In this document: one piece after another, positions 1-7,664 of the stretch | How the letters are laid out: every line of letters begins with the position of its first letter | Numbering within the stretch: the first letter of the stretch is position 1 | DNA from: an uncultured Pseudorhodoferax sp. | GTDB lineage: Bacteria > Pseudomonadota > Gammaproteobacteria > Burkholderiales > Burkholderiaceae | Direction: 5' to 3' | NCBI GenBank assembly: GCA_913776795.1 | Contig: CAJYRH010000606.1 | Coordinates: 1-16,633, forward strand | Length of the DNA stretch: 16,633 nucleotides | Program-made: the position numbers and the translations under genes | The notes under the pieces: model-generated | What the model saw: the letters and a program-made list of their open reading frames with translations, nothing else | Told to the model about the DNA's origin: nothing | Database searches by the model: none

Positions 1-396
1 GGCGCGACCGGCGTGCAGCTCGAGGGCAATGCAACGCTGCTCAAGGAGCTCGTGCGCAACCTGGTCGACAACGCCATTGCCTACACGCCCTCGCGGCTGG
101 AGCGACCTGGCGTCATCACGGCCCACGTCCTCGCGGCCGATGGCGACGGTCCGCTGCGCCTGCGGGTGGAGGACTCGGGGCCAGGCATCCCGGCCGCCGA
201 GCGCGAGCTGGTGTTCCAGCCGTTCTACCGTGCATTGGGCACCGATGCGGATGGCTCCGGCCTGGGCCTGTCCATCGTGCGCGAGATCGCGGGCCAGCAC
301 GGCGCCGCGGTGGCGCTGCGCGATGCGCAACCCGGCCGGCAGCCGCCAGGCACCTGCGTGGAAGTGCGCTTCGGTCCGGAGCCTGCGCGCAGCTGA
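1..396 (+). CDS. Sensor histidine kinase, C-terminal ATPase part (5' truncated by window)
   Basis: This is the catalytic ATP-binding end of a membrane sensor kinase that would autophosphorylate on a histidine and pass the phosphate to a response regulator. The reading frame is open from base 1, so the sensor, HAMP and histidine-containing parts lie outside the window. All HATPase_c boxes are visible in order: the N box (LVRNLVDNAIAYTP, codons about 17-30), the G1 box (VEDSGPGIP), the F box (LVFQPFYRA) and the G2 box (GSGLGLSIV). The N-box style (N-L-V-D-N-A-x-x-Y-T-P) is that of kinases paired with OmpR-type regulators, such as QseC/TctE. TctE kinases control tricarboxylate uptake in this group, and two TctC-like receptors lie nearby, but no direct link is shown. 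The stop lies 10 bp from the stop of the convergent SPOR gene, with no clear terminator between them. Confidence 0.93.
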   Translation, partial: GATGVQLEGNATLLKELVRNLVDNAIAYTPSRLERPGVITAHVLAADGDGPLRLRVEDSGPGIPAAERELVFQPFYRALGTDADGSGLGLSIVREIAGQHGAAVALRDAQPGRQPPGTCVEVRFGPEPARS

Positions 397-406
397 GCGG
401 GCGCGT

Positions 407-1108
407 TCAGCAGGGCGTCAGCGGGCGGCCGGCCAGCATGCCCTGCACCTGATCGCGCAGGGCTTCACCAGCGGCCGGTAGCCGCAGCCGCGCCGCATTC
501 GGCTCCCGGTGCTCGGCCACGACGCGGGCGGTGCGCACGCCGCGCCGCGTCAGCTGCGCCAGATGTTCGTTGGCCGCTTCCTGCGTCGAGAACACCCCGA
601 GCGACAGGCCCGGCGCAAGCGCGGCCTGCGTGATCGGTGCCGTATCCACGCGCAGGGCACGCAGTTCGGCGCGCTTCTTCTCGAGCGCATCGGCGTCGGC
701 ATAGCGGCCCATGTAGACGATGAAGCGGTCGGGCGGCGTGATGGCCTCCAGCGACCAGGCCGATGCGGGCACGCCGCCGGCTCCCAGCGCCTGGCGCAGG
801 GCCTGGGCCTGGGCGCTGTCGAAGGGACCGGCCTGCAGACAGGCGACGGAGGGCGGCGCCGCGGCCTGCGACGCGGTAGGGGAGGGATCAGGTGCCGCGG
901 GCGCAGCGGGCTGCGGCCAGGACGCCGCGGGAGCGGCGGGGGCGTCCGGCGCCACGCGCAGCGCTTCGGGCCGGATCTGCTGCGCCAGCCGCTGGGGTTC
1001 GCTTGCCGATTCCGGCCCCAGGCCCATGGGCGCCAGCAGCCCCTGCGACCAGGCGAAGTAGGCGCAGTTGGCGAACAGCAGGGCCAGGGCCGTGGTCCGC
1101 AGCAGCAT
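407..1108 (-). CDS. SPOR-domain membrane-anchored protein
   Basis: A 233-residue protein with one N-terminal membrane anchor (residues about 1-18, MLLRTTALALLFANCAYFAW) followed by an Ala/Pro-rich linker (about 38-85). A C-terminal region has SPOR-like features: an opening LQAGPF strand and later SLGVFSTQEAANEHLAQL followed by a strand. SPOR domains bind denuded septal peptidoglycan, so the protein probably acts in the periplasm at the inner membrane during division or wall remodelling. I chose the ATG at 1108. A TTG at 1114 is in frame but overlaps the birA stop, and an AGGG lies about 8 nt before the ATG. It is the last gene of the SET-birA-SPOR unit and starts 2 bp after birA. The SPOR match is divergent, so membership is moderately sure and any specific division role is inference. 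Confidence 0.8.
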   Translation of the reverse strand: MLLRTTALALLFANCAYFAWSQGLLAPMGLGPESASEPQRLAQQIRPEALRVAPDAPAAPAASWPQPAAPAAPDPSPTASQAAAPPSVACLQAGPFDSAQAQALRQALGAGGVPASAWSLEAITPPDRFIVYMGRYADADALEKKRAELRALRVDTAPITQAALAPGLSLGVFSTQEAANEHLAQLTRRGVRTARVVAEHREPNAARLRLPAAGEALRDQVQGMLAGRPLTPC

Positions 1109-1110
1109 GC

Positions 1111-1872
1111 TCAACCCTGGAGCGGCCGCACGCTGACCTCGGAACTGCTGACGCGCTGCAGTCCTGTCGCCGTCTGCACGCGCAGCGCGCCATCGGGGTC
1201 GACGCCGTCGCCGACCCCTTCGGTACCGTCGGACAGGCGCAGCGGCCGGCCCCTGAGCAGGTCGCGCGCCTCAAAGGCGGTGCGGAATGGCGCGAAGCCC
1301 TCGGCCTCGAATCGCTGGACGGCCTGCACCAGCGGCGGCGCGATGGCGCGCAGGGCCTGGCCGGCGTCCCAGCCTGGCTGCAGTTCGGCCAGCGCTGCGG
1401 GCGGCGTGGACAGGCCATCGCCGTCACGCGGTGCGATGTTGACGCCGATGCCCACGATGGCATGGCGCTCGCTCCCGGCCGCCACGGTCTCGATCAGGAT
1501 GCCTGCCAGCTTGCGGTCCTCGAACCAGACATCGTTGGGCCACTTGAGCTGCAGCGCCGGGTGCAGGGCGCCGACCACGGCCACACCCACGGCCAGCGAC
1601 AGTCCCGACCAGTCCCGGGGCGCCAGCGGCAGCGCCAGCGACATGGCCAACGAACCGCCCGGCTCGCCCTGCCAGGGCCGGCCCATGCGGCCGCGGCCAG
1701 CGGTCTGGCGCTCGGCCACGAGCAGGGTCGGCTCCGGCCGGCCGGCGCGGATGCGGCGCATCAGTTCGCTGCTGGTGGAGTCGATCTCGGGCAGCACCTC
1801 GACCGTGAATCCTGCAAAACTGGGCGCCACCGCTTCCCAGATGTCCTCCGCAGGCCAGCGCAGCATGTTCAT
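1111..1872 (-). CDS. birA: Biotin--[acetyl-CoA-carboxylase] ligase, monofunctional form
   Basis: The enzyme activates biotin with ATP to biotinyl-5'-AMP and attaches it to the lysine of biotin carboxyl carrier proteins such as AccB. In the 253 residues the family hallmarks are clear: the nucleotide/biotin loop GRGRMGRPW (59-67), the catalytic KWPND (110-114) and a following KLAGILIE strand. A C-terminal SH3-like segment ends at VRPLQG. The protein starts almost directly with the catalytic domain, so the winged-helix DNA-binding domain of E. coli BirA is absent and it should not repress biotin genes. The start ATG at 1872 overlaps the SET gene stop as ATGA, pointing to translational coupling; a second in-frame ATG at 1866 is possible. 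Confidence 0.95.
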   Translation of the reverse strand: MNMLRWPAEDIWEAVAPSFAGFTVEVLPEIDSTSSELMRRIRAGRPEPTLLVAERQTAGRGRMGRPWQGEPGGSLAMSLALPLAPRDWSGLSLAVGVAVVGALHPALQLKWPNDVWFEDRKLAGILIETVAAGSERHAIVGIGVNIAPRDGDGLSTPPAALAELQPGWDAGQALRAIAPPLVQAVQRFEAEGFAPFRTAFEARDLLRGRPLRLSDGTEGVGDGVDPDGALRVQTATGLQRVSSSEVSVRPLQG

Positions 1873-2357
1873 GTGCGCCGGCGTGGCTTGGGCGACAGCA
1901 ACGTGCCGCGGCAGCGCTTGGCGCCGCACCAGCAGGGGTACTCGGCCTTGAGCTTCCTGGTGTAGGGCTCGTCGATGATGAGCCCATAGTCGTAGTTCAG
2001 CTCTTCGCCGGCACGGATGTCGCGCAGCGCCTTGATGAAGATGCGGCCGTCCTGTTCGTCGGCAATGCAGTTCGGTTCGCAGGCGTGGTTGATCCAGCGC
2101 GAGGAGTTGCCACCATAGGTGGCGTCGATGACGCGGTCCTCGTCGACGTGGAAGTAGAAGGTGTGGTTGGGGTCGCTCGGGTCGTGCGGGTGGCGGTCCT
2201 GCGCCTCCTGCCAGCTGATGATCTCGCCCACGTACTCGATGATGGTCTCGCCCTCGGCGATGTCCTGCACAGCGTACACGCCCTTGCCATGCACGCCCGA
2301 ACGGCGGGCCTGGATCCGGCGCGTGGGCGCTGCGGAGCGCTGGGTTTTTGAAGCCAC
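1869..2357 (-). CDS. SET-domain protein-lysine methyltransferase
   Basis: A 162-residue single-domain SET protein. This fold transfers methyl groups from S-adenosylmethionine to lysines of proteins. Visible motifs are HGKGVYA (23-29) and YVGE (42-45), the cofactor-pocket/pseudoknot motif RWINHACEPNC (87-97), and GEELNYDYG (117-125) with the catalytic tyrosine. A post-SET zinc motif, C142-x-C144-G-x4-C149-R-G, follows and would bind zinc with C93 or C97. Both ends are rich in Arg/Lys, which would suit a nucleic-acid-associated substrate. The start is GTG at 2357, with AGAG about 9 nt upstream. It heads the SET-birA-SPOR unit and is divergent from topB, whose product carries a lysine-rich tail. 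The fold is certain; the substrate is unknown. Confidence 0.92.
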   Translation of the reverse strand: MASKTQRSAAPTRRIQARRSGVHGKGVYAVQDIAEGETIIEYVGEIISWQEAQDRHPHDPSDPNHTFYFHVDEDRVIDATYGGNSSRWINHACEPNCIADEQDGRIFIKALRDIRAGEELNYDYGLIIDEPYTRKLKAEYPCWCGAKRCRGTLLSPKPRRRT

Positions 2358-2535
2358 GGCGAAACTCTGTTAGTTTAAAAAAAGAAGCAAGCGCGTGTGC
2401 GCGCGAGCGGCGGATTGTAGGAGCCACCCGCGACGGACCATGCGCCCGGACCGCGGCGCGCTGAATTACATTCGCACCCAATTCGCAAGGCGTCCGGATC
2501 CCATGCCGGGCCATGAAGGACATCGCAGAGTTTTT
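2358..2535. promoter_or_regulatory. Divergent promoter region between the SET gene and topB
   Basis: This 178-bp spacer must hold the promoters of both the SET-birA-SPOR unit (leftwards) and topB (rightwards). It contains an AT-rich island at about 2370-2385 in otherwise GC-rich DNA. On the minus strand this gives a -10-like TAAACT (2377 to 2372), which would start transcription only about 8 nt before the SET GTG. On the plus strand TACATT at 2467-2472 is a possible topB -10. Neither has a convincing -35 box. In-frame codons upstream of the topB ATG look like non-coding extension, not protein. Confidence 0.4.
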
Positions 2536-5481
2536 ATGACCAAGACCTTGGTGATCGCCGAAAAGCCGTCGGTGGCGCAGGACATCGTGCGCGCACTCAC
2601 CCCGGTGGCCGGCAAGTTCGACAAGCACGACGACCATTTCGAGAGCGACAAGTACGTCGTCACCAGCGCGGTCGGCCACCTGGTGGAGATCCAGGCGCCC
2701 GAGCAGTACGACGTCAAGCGCGGCAAGTGGAGCTTTGCCCACCTGCCCGTGATCCCGCCGCACTTCGACCTGAAGCCCGTGGACAAGACCAAGTCGCGGC
2801 TCAACGCCGTCGTCAAGCAGGCCAAGCGCAAGGACGTCACGGCGCTCGTGAACGCGTGCGACGCGGGCCGCGAGGGCGAGCTGATCTTCCGGCTGATCGA
2901 GCAGTACGCCGGCGGCGCCAAGCCGCTCGGCAAGCCGATCAAGCGCCTGTGGCTGCAATCCATGACGCCCCAGGCCATCCGCGAGGGCTTCGACCGCCTG
3001 CGCAGCGAACAGCAGATGCAGGGCCTGGCCGACGCGGCGCGCTCGCGCTCGGAGGCCGACTGGCTGGTCGGCATCAACGGCACGCGCGCCATGACGGCCT
3101 TCAACTCGCGCGACGGCGGCTTCTTCCTGACCACGGTCGGCCGCGTGCAGACGCCCACGCTGTCGGTGGTGGTCGAGCGCGAGGAGCAGATCCGCAAGTT
3201 CGTGAGCCGCGACTACTGGGAGATCCACGGCCTGTTCGACGCCCAGGCTGGCCAGTACCCTGGCAAATACTTCGACCCGGCCTTCAAGAAGGCCAGCGCG
3301 CCGCTGTTGCCCAACGGTGAGTCCGACCCCGAGCAGCGCGCCGACCGCGTCTGGAACGCGCGCGACGCCCAGGCCATCGCCGAGGCCGTGCGCGGCCAGC
3401 CCGCCACCGTCACCGAGGAGAGCAAGCCCACGACCCAGGCCAGCGGCCTGCTGTTCGACCTGACCTCGCTGCAGCGCGAGGCCAACAGCCGCTTCGGTTT
3501 CTCGGCCAAGACCACGCTCGCGCTGGCGCAGAGCCTGTACGAACGCCACAAGGCCCTGACCTACCCGCGGACCGACTCGCGCGCGCTGCCCGAGGACTAC
3601 CTGCCCGTGGTCAAGGACACCATGAAGATGCTGGCCCACAGCGGCATGAAGCACCTGGCGCCGTTCGCCCAGCAGGCCATCGATGGCGGCTACGTGAAGC
3701 CCGGCAAGCGCGTGTTCGACAACGCGAAGGTGTCGGACCACTTCGCCATCATTCCCACGCTGCAGGCGCCCAGCGGCCTGTCGGAAGCCGAGCAGAAGCT
3801 CTACGACTTCGTCGTGCGGCGCTTCCTGTCGGTGTTCTTCCCGAGCGCCGAGTTCCAGGTCACGACGCGCATCAGCACGGTCGACACGCAGGGCCGCAAG
3901 TACGCCTTCCGCTCCGACGGCAAGGTGCTGGTCAAGCCGGGCTGGATGGCCATCTACGGCAAGGAAGCCGAGGGCGAGGACGACGAGAAGGAAGGCGGCA
4001 AGCGCCTGGTGCCCGTGCAGCCCGGCGAGAAGGTGCGCGTCAACACGGCCGAGGCCAAGGGCCTCAAGACCCGTCCGCCGGCCCGCTACAGCGAAGCCAC
4101 GCTGCTGGGCGCCATGGAAGGCGCGGGCAAGCTCATCGACGACGACGAGTTGCGCGAGGCCATGCAGGAAAAAGGCTTGGGCACGCCGGCCACGCGTGCG
4201 GCCATCATCGAAGGCCTGTTGAACGAGAAGTACATGCTGCGCGAAGGCCGCGAGCTGATTCCCACGGCGAAGGCTTTCCAGCTCATGACGCTGCTGCGCG
4301 GCCTGGGGGTAGAGGAGCTTTCCAAGGCCGAGTTGACCGGCGAGTGGGAATACAAGCTGGCCCAGATGGAAAAGGGCACGCTCAGCCGCGACGCCTTCAT
4401 GCGCGAGATCGCGCAGATGACCGAGCACATCGTCAAGAAGGCCAAGGAATACGACCGCGACACGGTGCCGGGCGACTACGCCACGCTCAGCGCGCCGTGC
4501 CCCAACTGCGGCGGCGTGGTCAAGGAGAACTACCGCCGCTACGCCTGCGCCGGCAAGAAGGGTTCGGGCCAGGACGCCTGCGGCTTCTCGTTCACCAAGT
4601 CGCCCGCCGGCCGCACCTTCGAGATCGCCGAGGCCGAGGCCCTGGTGCGCGACAAGCACATCGGCCCGCTGGAGGGTTTCCGCTCCAAGGCCGGCTGGCC
4701 CTTCGTGGCCGAGATCCGCCTGGCTTTCAGCGAGGACGACAAGAACTGGAAGCTGGAGTTCGACTTCGGCGACGACGAGAAGGACCCTGCCGAGACCGGC
4801 GAGATCGTCGATTTCGGCGGCCAGGCCAGGCTGGGGCCCTGCCCCAAGTGCGGTGCGGGCGTCTATGAATTCGGCAGCAACTACATCTGCGAGCACTCGG
4901 TGCCCACGCCCGCGCAGGTCCAGCCCAGTTGCGACTTCAAGACCGGCAAGGTCATCCTGCAGCAACCCGTGGACGAGGCCCAGGTGAAGAAGCTGCTGGC
5001 CGAGGGCAAGACCGACCTGCTCGACAAGTTCGTGAGCATGCGCACACGGCGCAGTTTCAAGGCCTTCCTGGCCTGGAACAAGGACGAGGGCAAGGTGACC
5101 TTCGAGTTCGAGCCGCGCGAATCCAAGTTCCCGCCGCGCAAGGGTGCCGCGTTCGCCGCGAAGAAGGCGGCGCCGGCCAAGAAGGCCGCTGCCGCGAAGA
5201 AGGCGCCGGCGACCAAGACGGCAGCCGCCAAGACGCCGCGCAAGGCCGCGGCCGGCACGGGCTTGAAACCCAGCGCCGCCCTGGCCGCCGTGATCGGCGA
5301 CACACCCGTGCTGCGCACCGAGGCCACCAAGAAGCTCTGGGACTACATCAAGGCTAAGGGCCTGCAGGACCCAAAGGACAAGCGCAGCATCCAGGCCGAC
5401 GCGGCGTTGCAGGCAGTATTCGGCAAGTCCAGCGCCACCATGTTCGAGCTGGCCGGCATCCTCGGCAAGCACCTGGCCTGA
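2536..5481 (+). CDS. topB: DNA topoisomerase III with lysine-rich tail and SWIB domain
   Basis: A 981-residue type IA topoisomerase that cuts and passes single DNA strands to decatenate and resolve replication or recombination intermediates. It begins with a Toprim domain ([16 protein letters not shown]; metal-binding DAGREGE at 109-115). The active-site tyrosine is Y343 in LTYPRTDSR. Two C-terminal zinc-ribbon modules follow (C655, C658, C671, C682; then C769, C772, C785, C799). A tail of about 40 residues made almost wholly of Ala, Lys, Pro and Thr (about 871-907) comes next. A C-terminal SWIB/MDM2-type domain (about 908-981) contains [13 protein letters not shown] and the [11 protein letters not shown] ending. 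E. coli TopB is about 650 residues, so the last third is extra. I chose ATG 2536 because [12 protein letters not shown] is the canonical start; AGAG at about 2527-2530 is a weak ribosome site. Confidence 0.96.
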   Translation: MTKTLVIAEKPSVAQDIVRALTPVAGKFDKHDDHFESDKYVVTSAVGHLVEIQAPEQYDVKRGKWSFAHLPVIPPHFDLKPVDKTKSRLNAVVKQAKRKDVTALVNACDAGREGELIFRLIEQYAGGAKPLGKPIKRLWLQSMTPQAIREGFDRLRSEQQMQGLADAARSRSEADWLVGINGTRAMTAFNSRDGGFFLTTVGRVQTPTLSVVVEREEQIRKFVSRDYWEIHGLFDAQAGQYPGKYFDPAFKKASAPLLPNGESDPEQRADRVWNARDAQAIAEAVRGQPATVTEESKPTTQASGLLFDLTSLQREANSRFGFSAKTTLALAQSLYERHKALTYPRTDSRALPEDYLPVVKDTMKMLAHSGMKHLAPFAQQAIDGGYVKPGKRVFDNAKVSDHFAIIPTLQAPSGLSEAEQKLYDFVVRRFLSVFFPSAEFQVTTRISTVDTQGRKYAFRSDGKVLVKPGWMAIYGKEAEGEDDEKEGGKRLVPVQPGEKVRVNTAEAKGLKTRPPARYSEATLLGAMEGAGKLIDDDELREAMQEKGLGTPATRAAIIEGLLNEKYMLREGRELIPTAKAFQLMTLLRGLGVEELSKAELTGEWEYKLAQMEKGTLSRDAFMREIAQMTEHIVKKAKEYDRDTVPGDYATLSAPCPNCGGVVKENYRRYACAGKKGSGQDACGFSFTKSPAGRTFEIAEAEALVRDKHIGPLEGFRSKAGWPFVAEIRLAFSEDDKNWKLEFDFGDDEKDPAETGEIVDFGGQARLGPCPKCGAGVYEFGSNYICEHSVPTPAQVQPSCDFKTGKVILQQPVDEAQVKKLLAEGKTDLLDKFVSMRTRRSFKAFLAWNKDEGKVTFEFEPRESKFPPRKGAAFAAKKAAPAKKAAAAKKAPATKTAAAKTPRKAAAGTGLKPSAALAAVIGDTPVLRTEATKKLWDYIKAKGLQDPKDKRSIQADAALQAVFGKSSATMFELAGILGKHLA

Positions 5482-5495
5482 GCCAACCACCGAAG

Positions 5496-5530
5496 GCGCA
5501 GGAGCGGCGACGCTCCTGCGCTTTTTTCTT
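5496..5530 (+). terminator. Intrinsic terminator of topB
   Basis: A perfect 11-bp stem, GCGCAGGAGCG (5496-5506) with CGCTCCTGCGC (5511-5521), closes on a GCGA tetraloop and is followed by TTTTTT (5522-5527). The loop is of the very stable GNRA class. The hairpin lies 15 bp after the topB stop. The ribosome site of the next gene begins at 5533, so the element could also act as an attenuator for that gene. Confidence 0.88.
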
Positions 5531-5546
5531 TCAGGAGACAAGACCC

Positions 5547-6527
5547 ATGCGCATCACCTTCCTCCGCCGCAGCCTGCTGGCCGGCCTCGCCCTGTCCGTG
5601 CTCGCGCCGCTGGCCCATGCGGCCTGGCCCGAAAAGCCGATCCGCCTGGTCGTGCCCTTCCCGCCGGGCCAGGCCTCGGACATCTTCGCGCGTGCGCTGG
5701 CCGAGCAACTGGGCAAGCGCCTGGGCCAGCCCATCGTGGTCGACAACAAGGCCGGCGCGGGCAGCAACATCGGCACCGAGATGGTGGCGCGCGCCGCGCC
5801 CGATGGCTACACGCTGCTGATTGCAGGCAGCGCCATGGCCGTGAACCAGACGCTGTACAAGAAGCTTGGCTACGACCCCGCCAAGGACCTGGTCGGCATC
5901 TCGCTGATCGCCAAGGTGCCGCTGGTGTTCCTGGCCACGCCGGCCTCGGGCATCAAGACGCTGGCGCAAATGGTGCAGCAGGCCAAGGCCGCGCCGGGCC
6001 GGCTCAACTACGCCAGCGCCGGCATCGGTGGTTCGCAGCACCTTTCGGGCGAGATGCTGAAGGCCCAGGCCGGCGTGTTCATCACCCACATCCCCTACCG
6101 CGGCAGCGGCCCGGCCCAGGCCGACTTCCTGGGCAACCAGGTGCCGCTGATGGTGGACTCGGTCACGGCCGCGCTGGCCAACATCCAGGCTGGCCGCGCC
6201 GTGCCGCTGGCCGTTACCTCGGCCATGCGCTCCAGCCAGCTGCCCGATGTGCCCGCCGTGCGCGAGAGCGGCGTGGCCGGCCTCAAGGACTTCGAGGCCG
6301 TGGGCTGGCTCGGCCTGATGGCACCCACCGGCACGCCGGCCGAGATCGTGGCACGGCTGAACCAGGAGGTGGTCGAGATCCTGCGCCGCGAATCCATGGT
6401 CAAGTTCATGCGCGACCGCGGCTCCGAAGCAGCCCCGACGACGGGCCCGGAATTCGACCGCTTCATCGCCAGCGAGATCACCAAGTGGGGCGTGGCCGTG
6501 AAGGCCTCGGGCGCGACGGCTGACTGA
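5547..6527 (+). CDS. Bug/TctC-family periplasmic solute receptor
   Basis: A 326-residue extracytoplasmic binding protein of the Bug (tripartite tricarboxylate transporter substrate-binding) family, which captures carboxylates and similar small organic molecules. It has a Sec signal peptide, with an RR-containing n-region, a hydrophobic stretch and a likely cut after LAHA (residue 25). The family signature follows: [19 protein letters not shown], then [13 protein letters not shown] and APDGYTLL, and later the [11 protein letters not shown] and [11 protein letters not shown] segments that shape the ligand pocket. AGGAG at 5533-5537 fits the ATG at 5547. No TctA/TctB membrane subunits lie in the window, so it is an orphan receptor like many in Burkholderiales. 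The ligand cannot be read from sequence. It starts about 20 nt after the topB terminator T-run. Confidence 0.93.
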   Translation: MRITFLRRSLLAGLALSVLAPLAHAAWPEKPIRLVVPFPPGQASDIFARALAEQLGKRLGQPIVVDNKAGAGSNIGTEMVARAAPDGYTLLIAGSAMAVNQTLYKKLGYDPAKDLVGISLIAKVPLVFLATPASGIKTLAQMVQQAKAAPGRLNYASAGIGGSQHLSGEMLKAQAGVFITHIPYRGSGPAQADFLGNQVPLMVDSVTAALANIQAGRAVPLAVTSAMRSSQLPDVPAVRESGVAGLKDFEAVGWLGLMAPTGTPAEIVARLNQEVVEILRRESMVKFMRDRGSEAAPTTGPEFDRFIASEITKWGVAVKASGATAD

Positions 6528-6677
6528 TCGGTCTCGGACCGTCACCAACGTGGCCCATCCGCACCTCGGCCGCCGGACCGGATGGCGTTCCCGGTCTCGG
6601 CGGCGCCCTGCAGCGGTCTGCGCAGGATCCAGCCGTCCTGCACCTGGGCGCTTACGAAGCGCTGCGCAGGGGCCTTC
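6528..6677. other. Spacer after the first Bug gene with weak dyads
   Basis: This region between the Bug receptor and the LysR gene carries no gene I can support. It holds a short dyad CGGTC-TCG-GACCG just after the stop. It also has a 7-bp inverted repeat, CCATCCG (6555-6561) with CGGATGG (6579-6585), around a 17-nt loop. Neither is followed by a T-run, so neither is called a standard terminator; they could be weak terminators or regulatory dyads. Confidence 0.35.
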
Positions 6678-6690
6678 GATAATTGCGCGA
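6678..6690 (+). promoter_or_regulatory. Candidate -10 box giving a leaderless LysR mRNA
   Basis: GATAAT at 6678-6683 matches a sigma70 -10 box (TATAAT) at five of six positions. Exactly six bases separate it from the A of the ATG at 6690, which is where transcription would start. There is no Shine-Dalgarno sequence before this ATG. Together these suggest translation from a leaderless transcript. No good -35 box is seen at the usual spacing. Confidence 0.5.
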
Positions 6691-7664
6691 TGGACAGACT
6701 GAAGCAGCTGGAGTCGTTCGTCTCCGTCGCCACGCGCGGCAGCCTGACGGCGGCAGCCAGGGCCGAGGGCGTGGCTCCGGCCGTCATGGGGCGCCGGCTC
6801 GATGCCCTGGAAGAGCGCCTGGGCGTGCGCCTGCTGGTCCGCACCACGCGGCGCATCACGCTGACCTACGAAGGCACGGCGTTTCTGGAGGACTGCCAGC
6901 GTCTGCTGGTCGAACTGGCCAATGCCGAGGCCAGCGTGGGTGCCGGTGGGGTGCGCGCCAGCGGGCACCTGCGCGTGACAGCGCCTGCCGGCTTCGGACG
7001 CCGCCACGTGGCGCCGCTGGTGCCGCGCTTCCACGAACTGCACCCCGAAGTCACGATCTCGCTGAACCTCAGCGACCGCCTGGTCGACCTGCCCGGCGAG
7101 AGTTTCGATTGCGCCGTGCGCGTGGGCGACCTGCCCGATTCCTCGCTGGTCAGCGTGCGCCTGGCAGACAACCGGCGCCGCTGCGTGGCCACGCCGGAAT
7201 TCCTGCGGCGGCACGGCACCCCACGCCTGCCGTCGGACCTGCCCAGGTTCGCCTGCCTGACCCTGTCCAGCGACGCCTCGCAGTCGCGCGGCTGGGCGTT
7301 CGCCGTGCCGGATGCGCGCGGCGGGCGCGAGGTCATCCACCTCAAGCCCGGCGGTCCGCTGGACTGCTCGGACGGCCAGGTGTTGCACGACTGGTGCCTG
7401 GCCGGCTACGGCATCGCCTGGCGCAGCACCTGGGAGGTGGAGGCCGAGATCGCCGCCGGGCTTCTGGTGTCGGTGCTGGACGACTTCGCAGCGCCACCGA
7501 ACGGCATCTACGCCGTGTTTCCGCAGCGCAAGCACCTGCCGCTGCGCGTGCGGCTGTGGCTGGATTTCCTGAAGATGCAGTATGCGCAGCCGGAGTTCTG
7601 GAGCGGCAGGCCGCCGGCGTTCAGAATAGGGCGGCCTGCACTGCACCACGAGCCTTCACGATGA
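6690..7664 (+). CDS. LysR-family transcriptional regulator
   Basis: A 324-residue LysR regulator. The N-terminal winged helix-turn-helix spans about residues 1-60, with LESFVSVATRGSLTAAARAE, then VMGRRLDALEERLGVRLL and the RTTRRITLTYEG wing. A linker helix leads to the periplasmic-binding-protein-like effector domain, which opens with HLRVTAPAGFGRRHVAPLVPRF. This pattern resembles the subgroup that includes DmlR and AaeR-like regulators. The ATG at 6690 (MDRLKQLESF) is the canonical family start; an in-frame extension to 6582 has no family match. The gene is not divergent from a neighbour, as many LysR genes are. It follows a Bug gene and overlaps the DUF2214 gene by 4 bp, so its target is unclear. 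Confidence 0.93.
   Translation: MDRLKQLESFVSVATRGSLTAAARAEGVAPAVMGRRLDALEERLGVRLLVRTTRRITLTYEGTAFLEDCQRLLVELANAEASVGAGGVRASGHLRVTAPAGFGRRHVAPLVPRFHELHPEVTISLNLSDRLVDLPGESFDCAVRVGDLPDSSLVSVRLADNRRRCVATPEFLRRHGTPRLPSDLPRFACLTLSSDASQSRGWAFAVPDARGGREVIHLKPGGPLDCSDGQVLHDWCLAGYGIAWRSTWEVEAEIAAGLLVSVLDDFAAPPNGIYAVFPQRKHLPLRVRLWLDFLKMQYAQPEFWSGRPPAFRIGRPALHHEPSR

Noticed and set aside
1109..1114. TTG start for the SPOR gene at 1114
   Set aside because: It overlaps the birA stop; ATG 1108 begins directly with the membrane anchor and has better ribosome-site spacing.
5146..5260. KA-rich region of topB as a frameshift or sequencing artefact
   Set aside because: The frame continues cleanly into a recognisable SWIB domain and a stop followed by a terminator, so the tail is genuine coding sequence.
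1111..5541. A 1476-codon open frame on the minus strand running through birA and antisense to topB
   Set aside because: Only the last 253 codons (birA) look like protein. The rest is the mirror of topB coding in GC-rich DNA, with Leu/Ala/Gly/Arg/His composition and no family motifs.
6529..6585. Hairpins after the first Bug gene as a terminator
   Set aside because: Stems are short or loops long, and there is no T-run; listed only as weak dyads.
5343..7649. A 768-codon minus-strand open frame opposite the Bug and LysR genes
   Set aside because: It has biased composition only and is explained as a codon-bias shadow of well-supported plus-strand genes.
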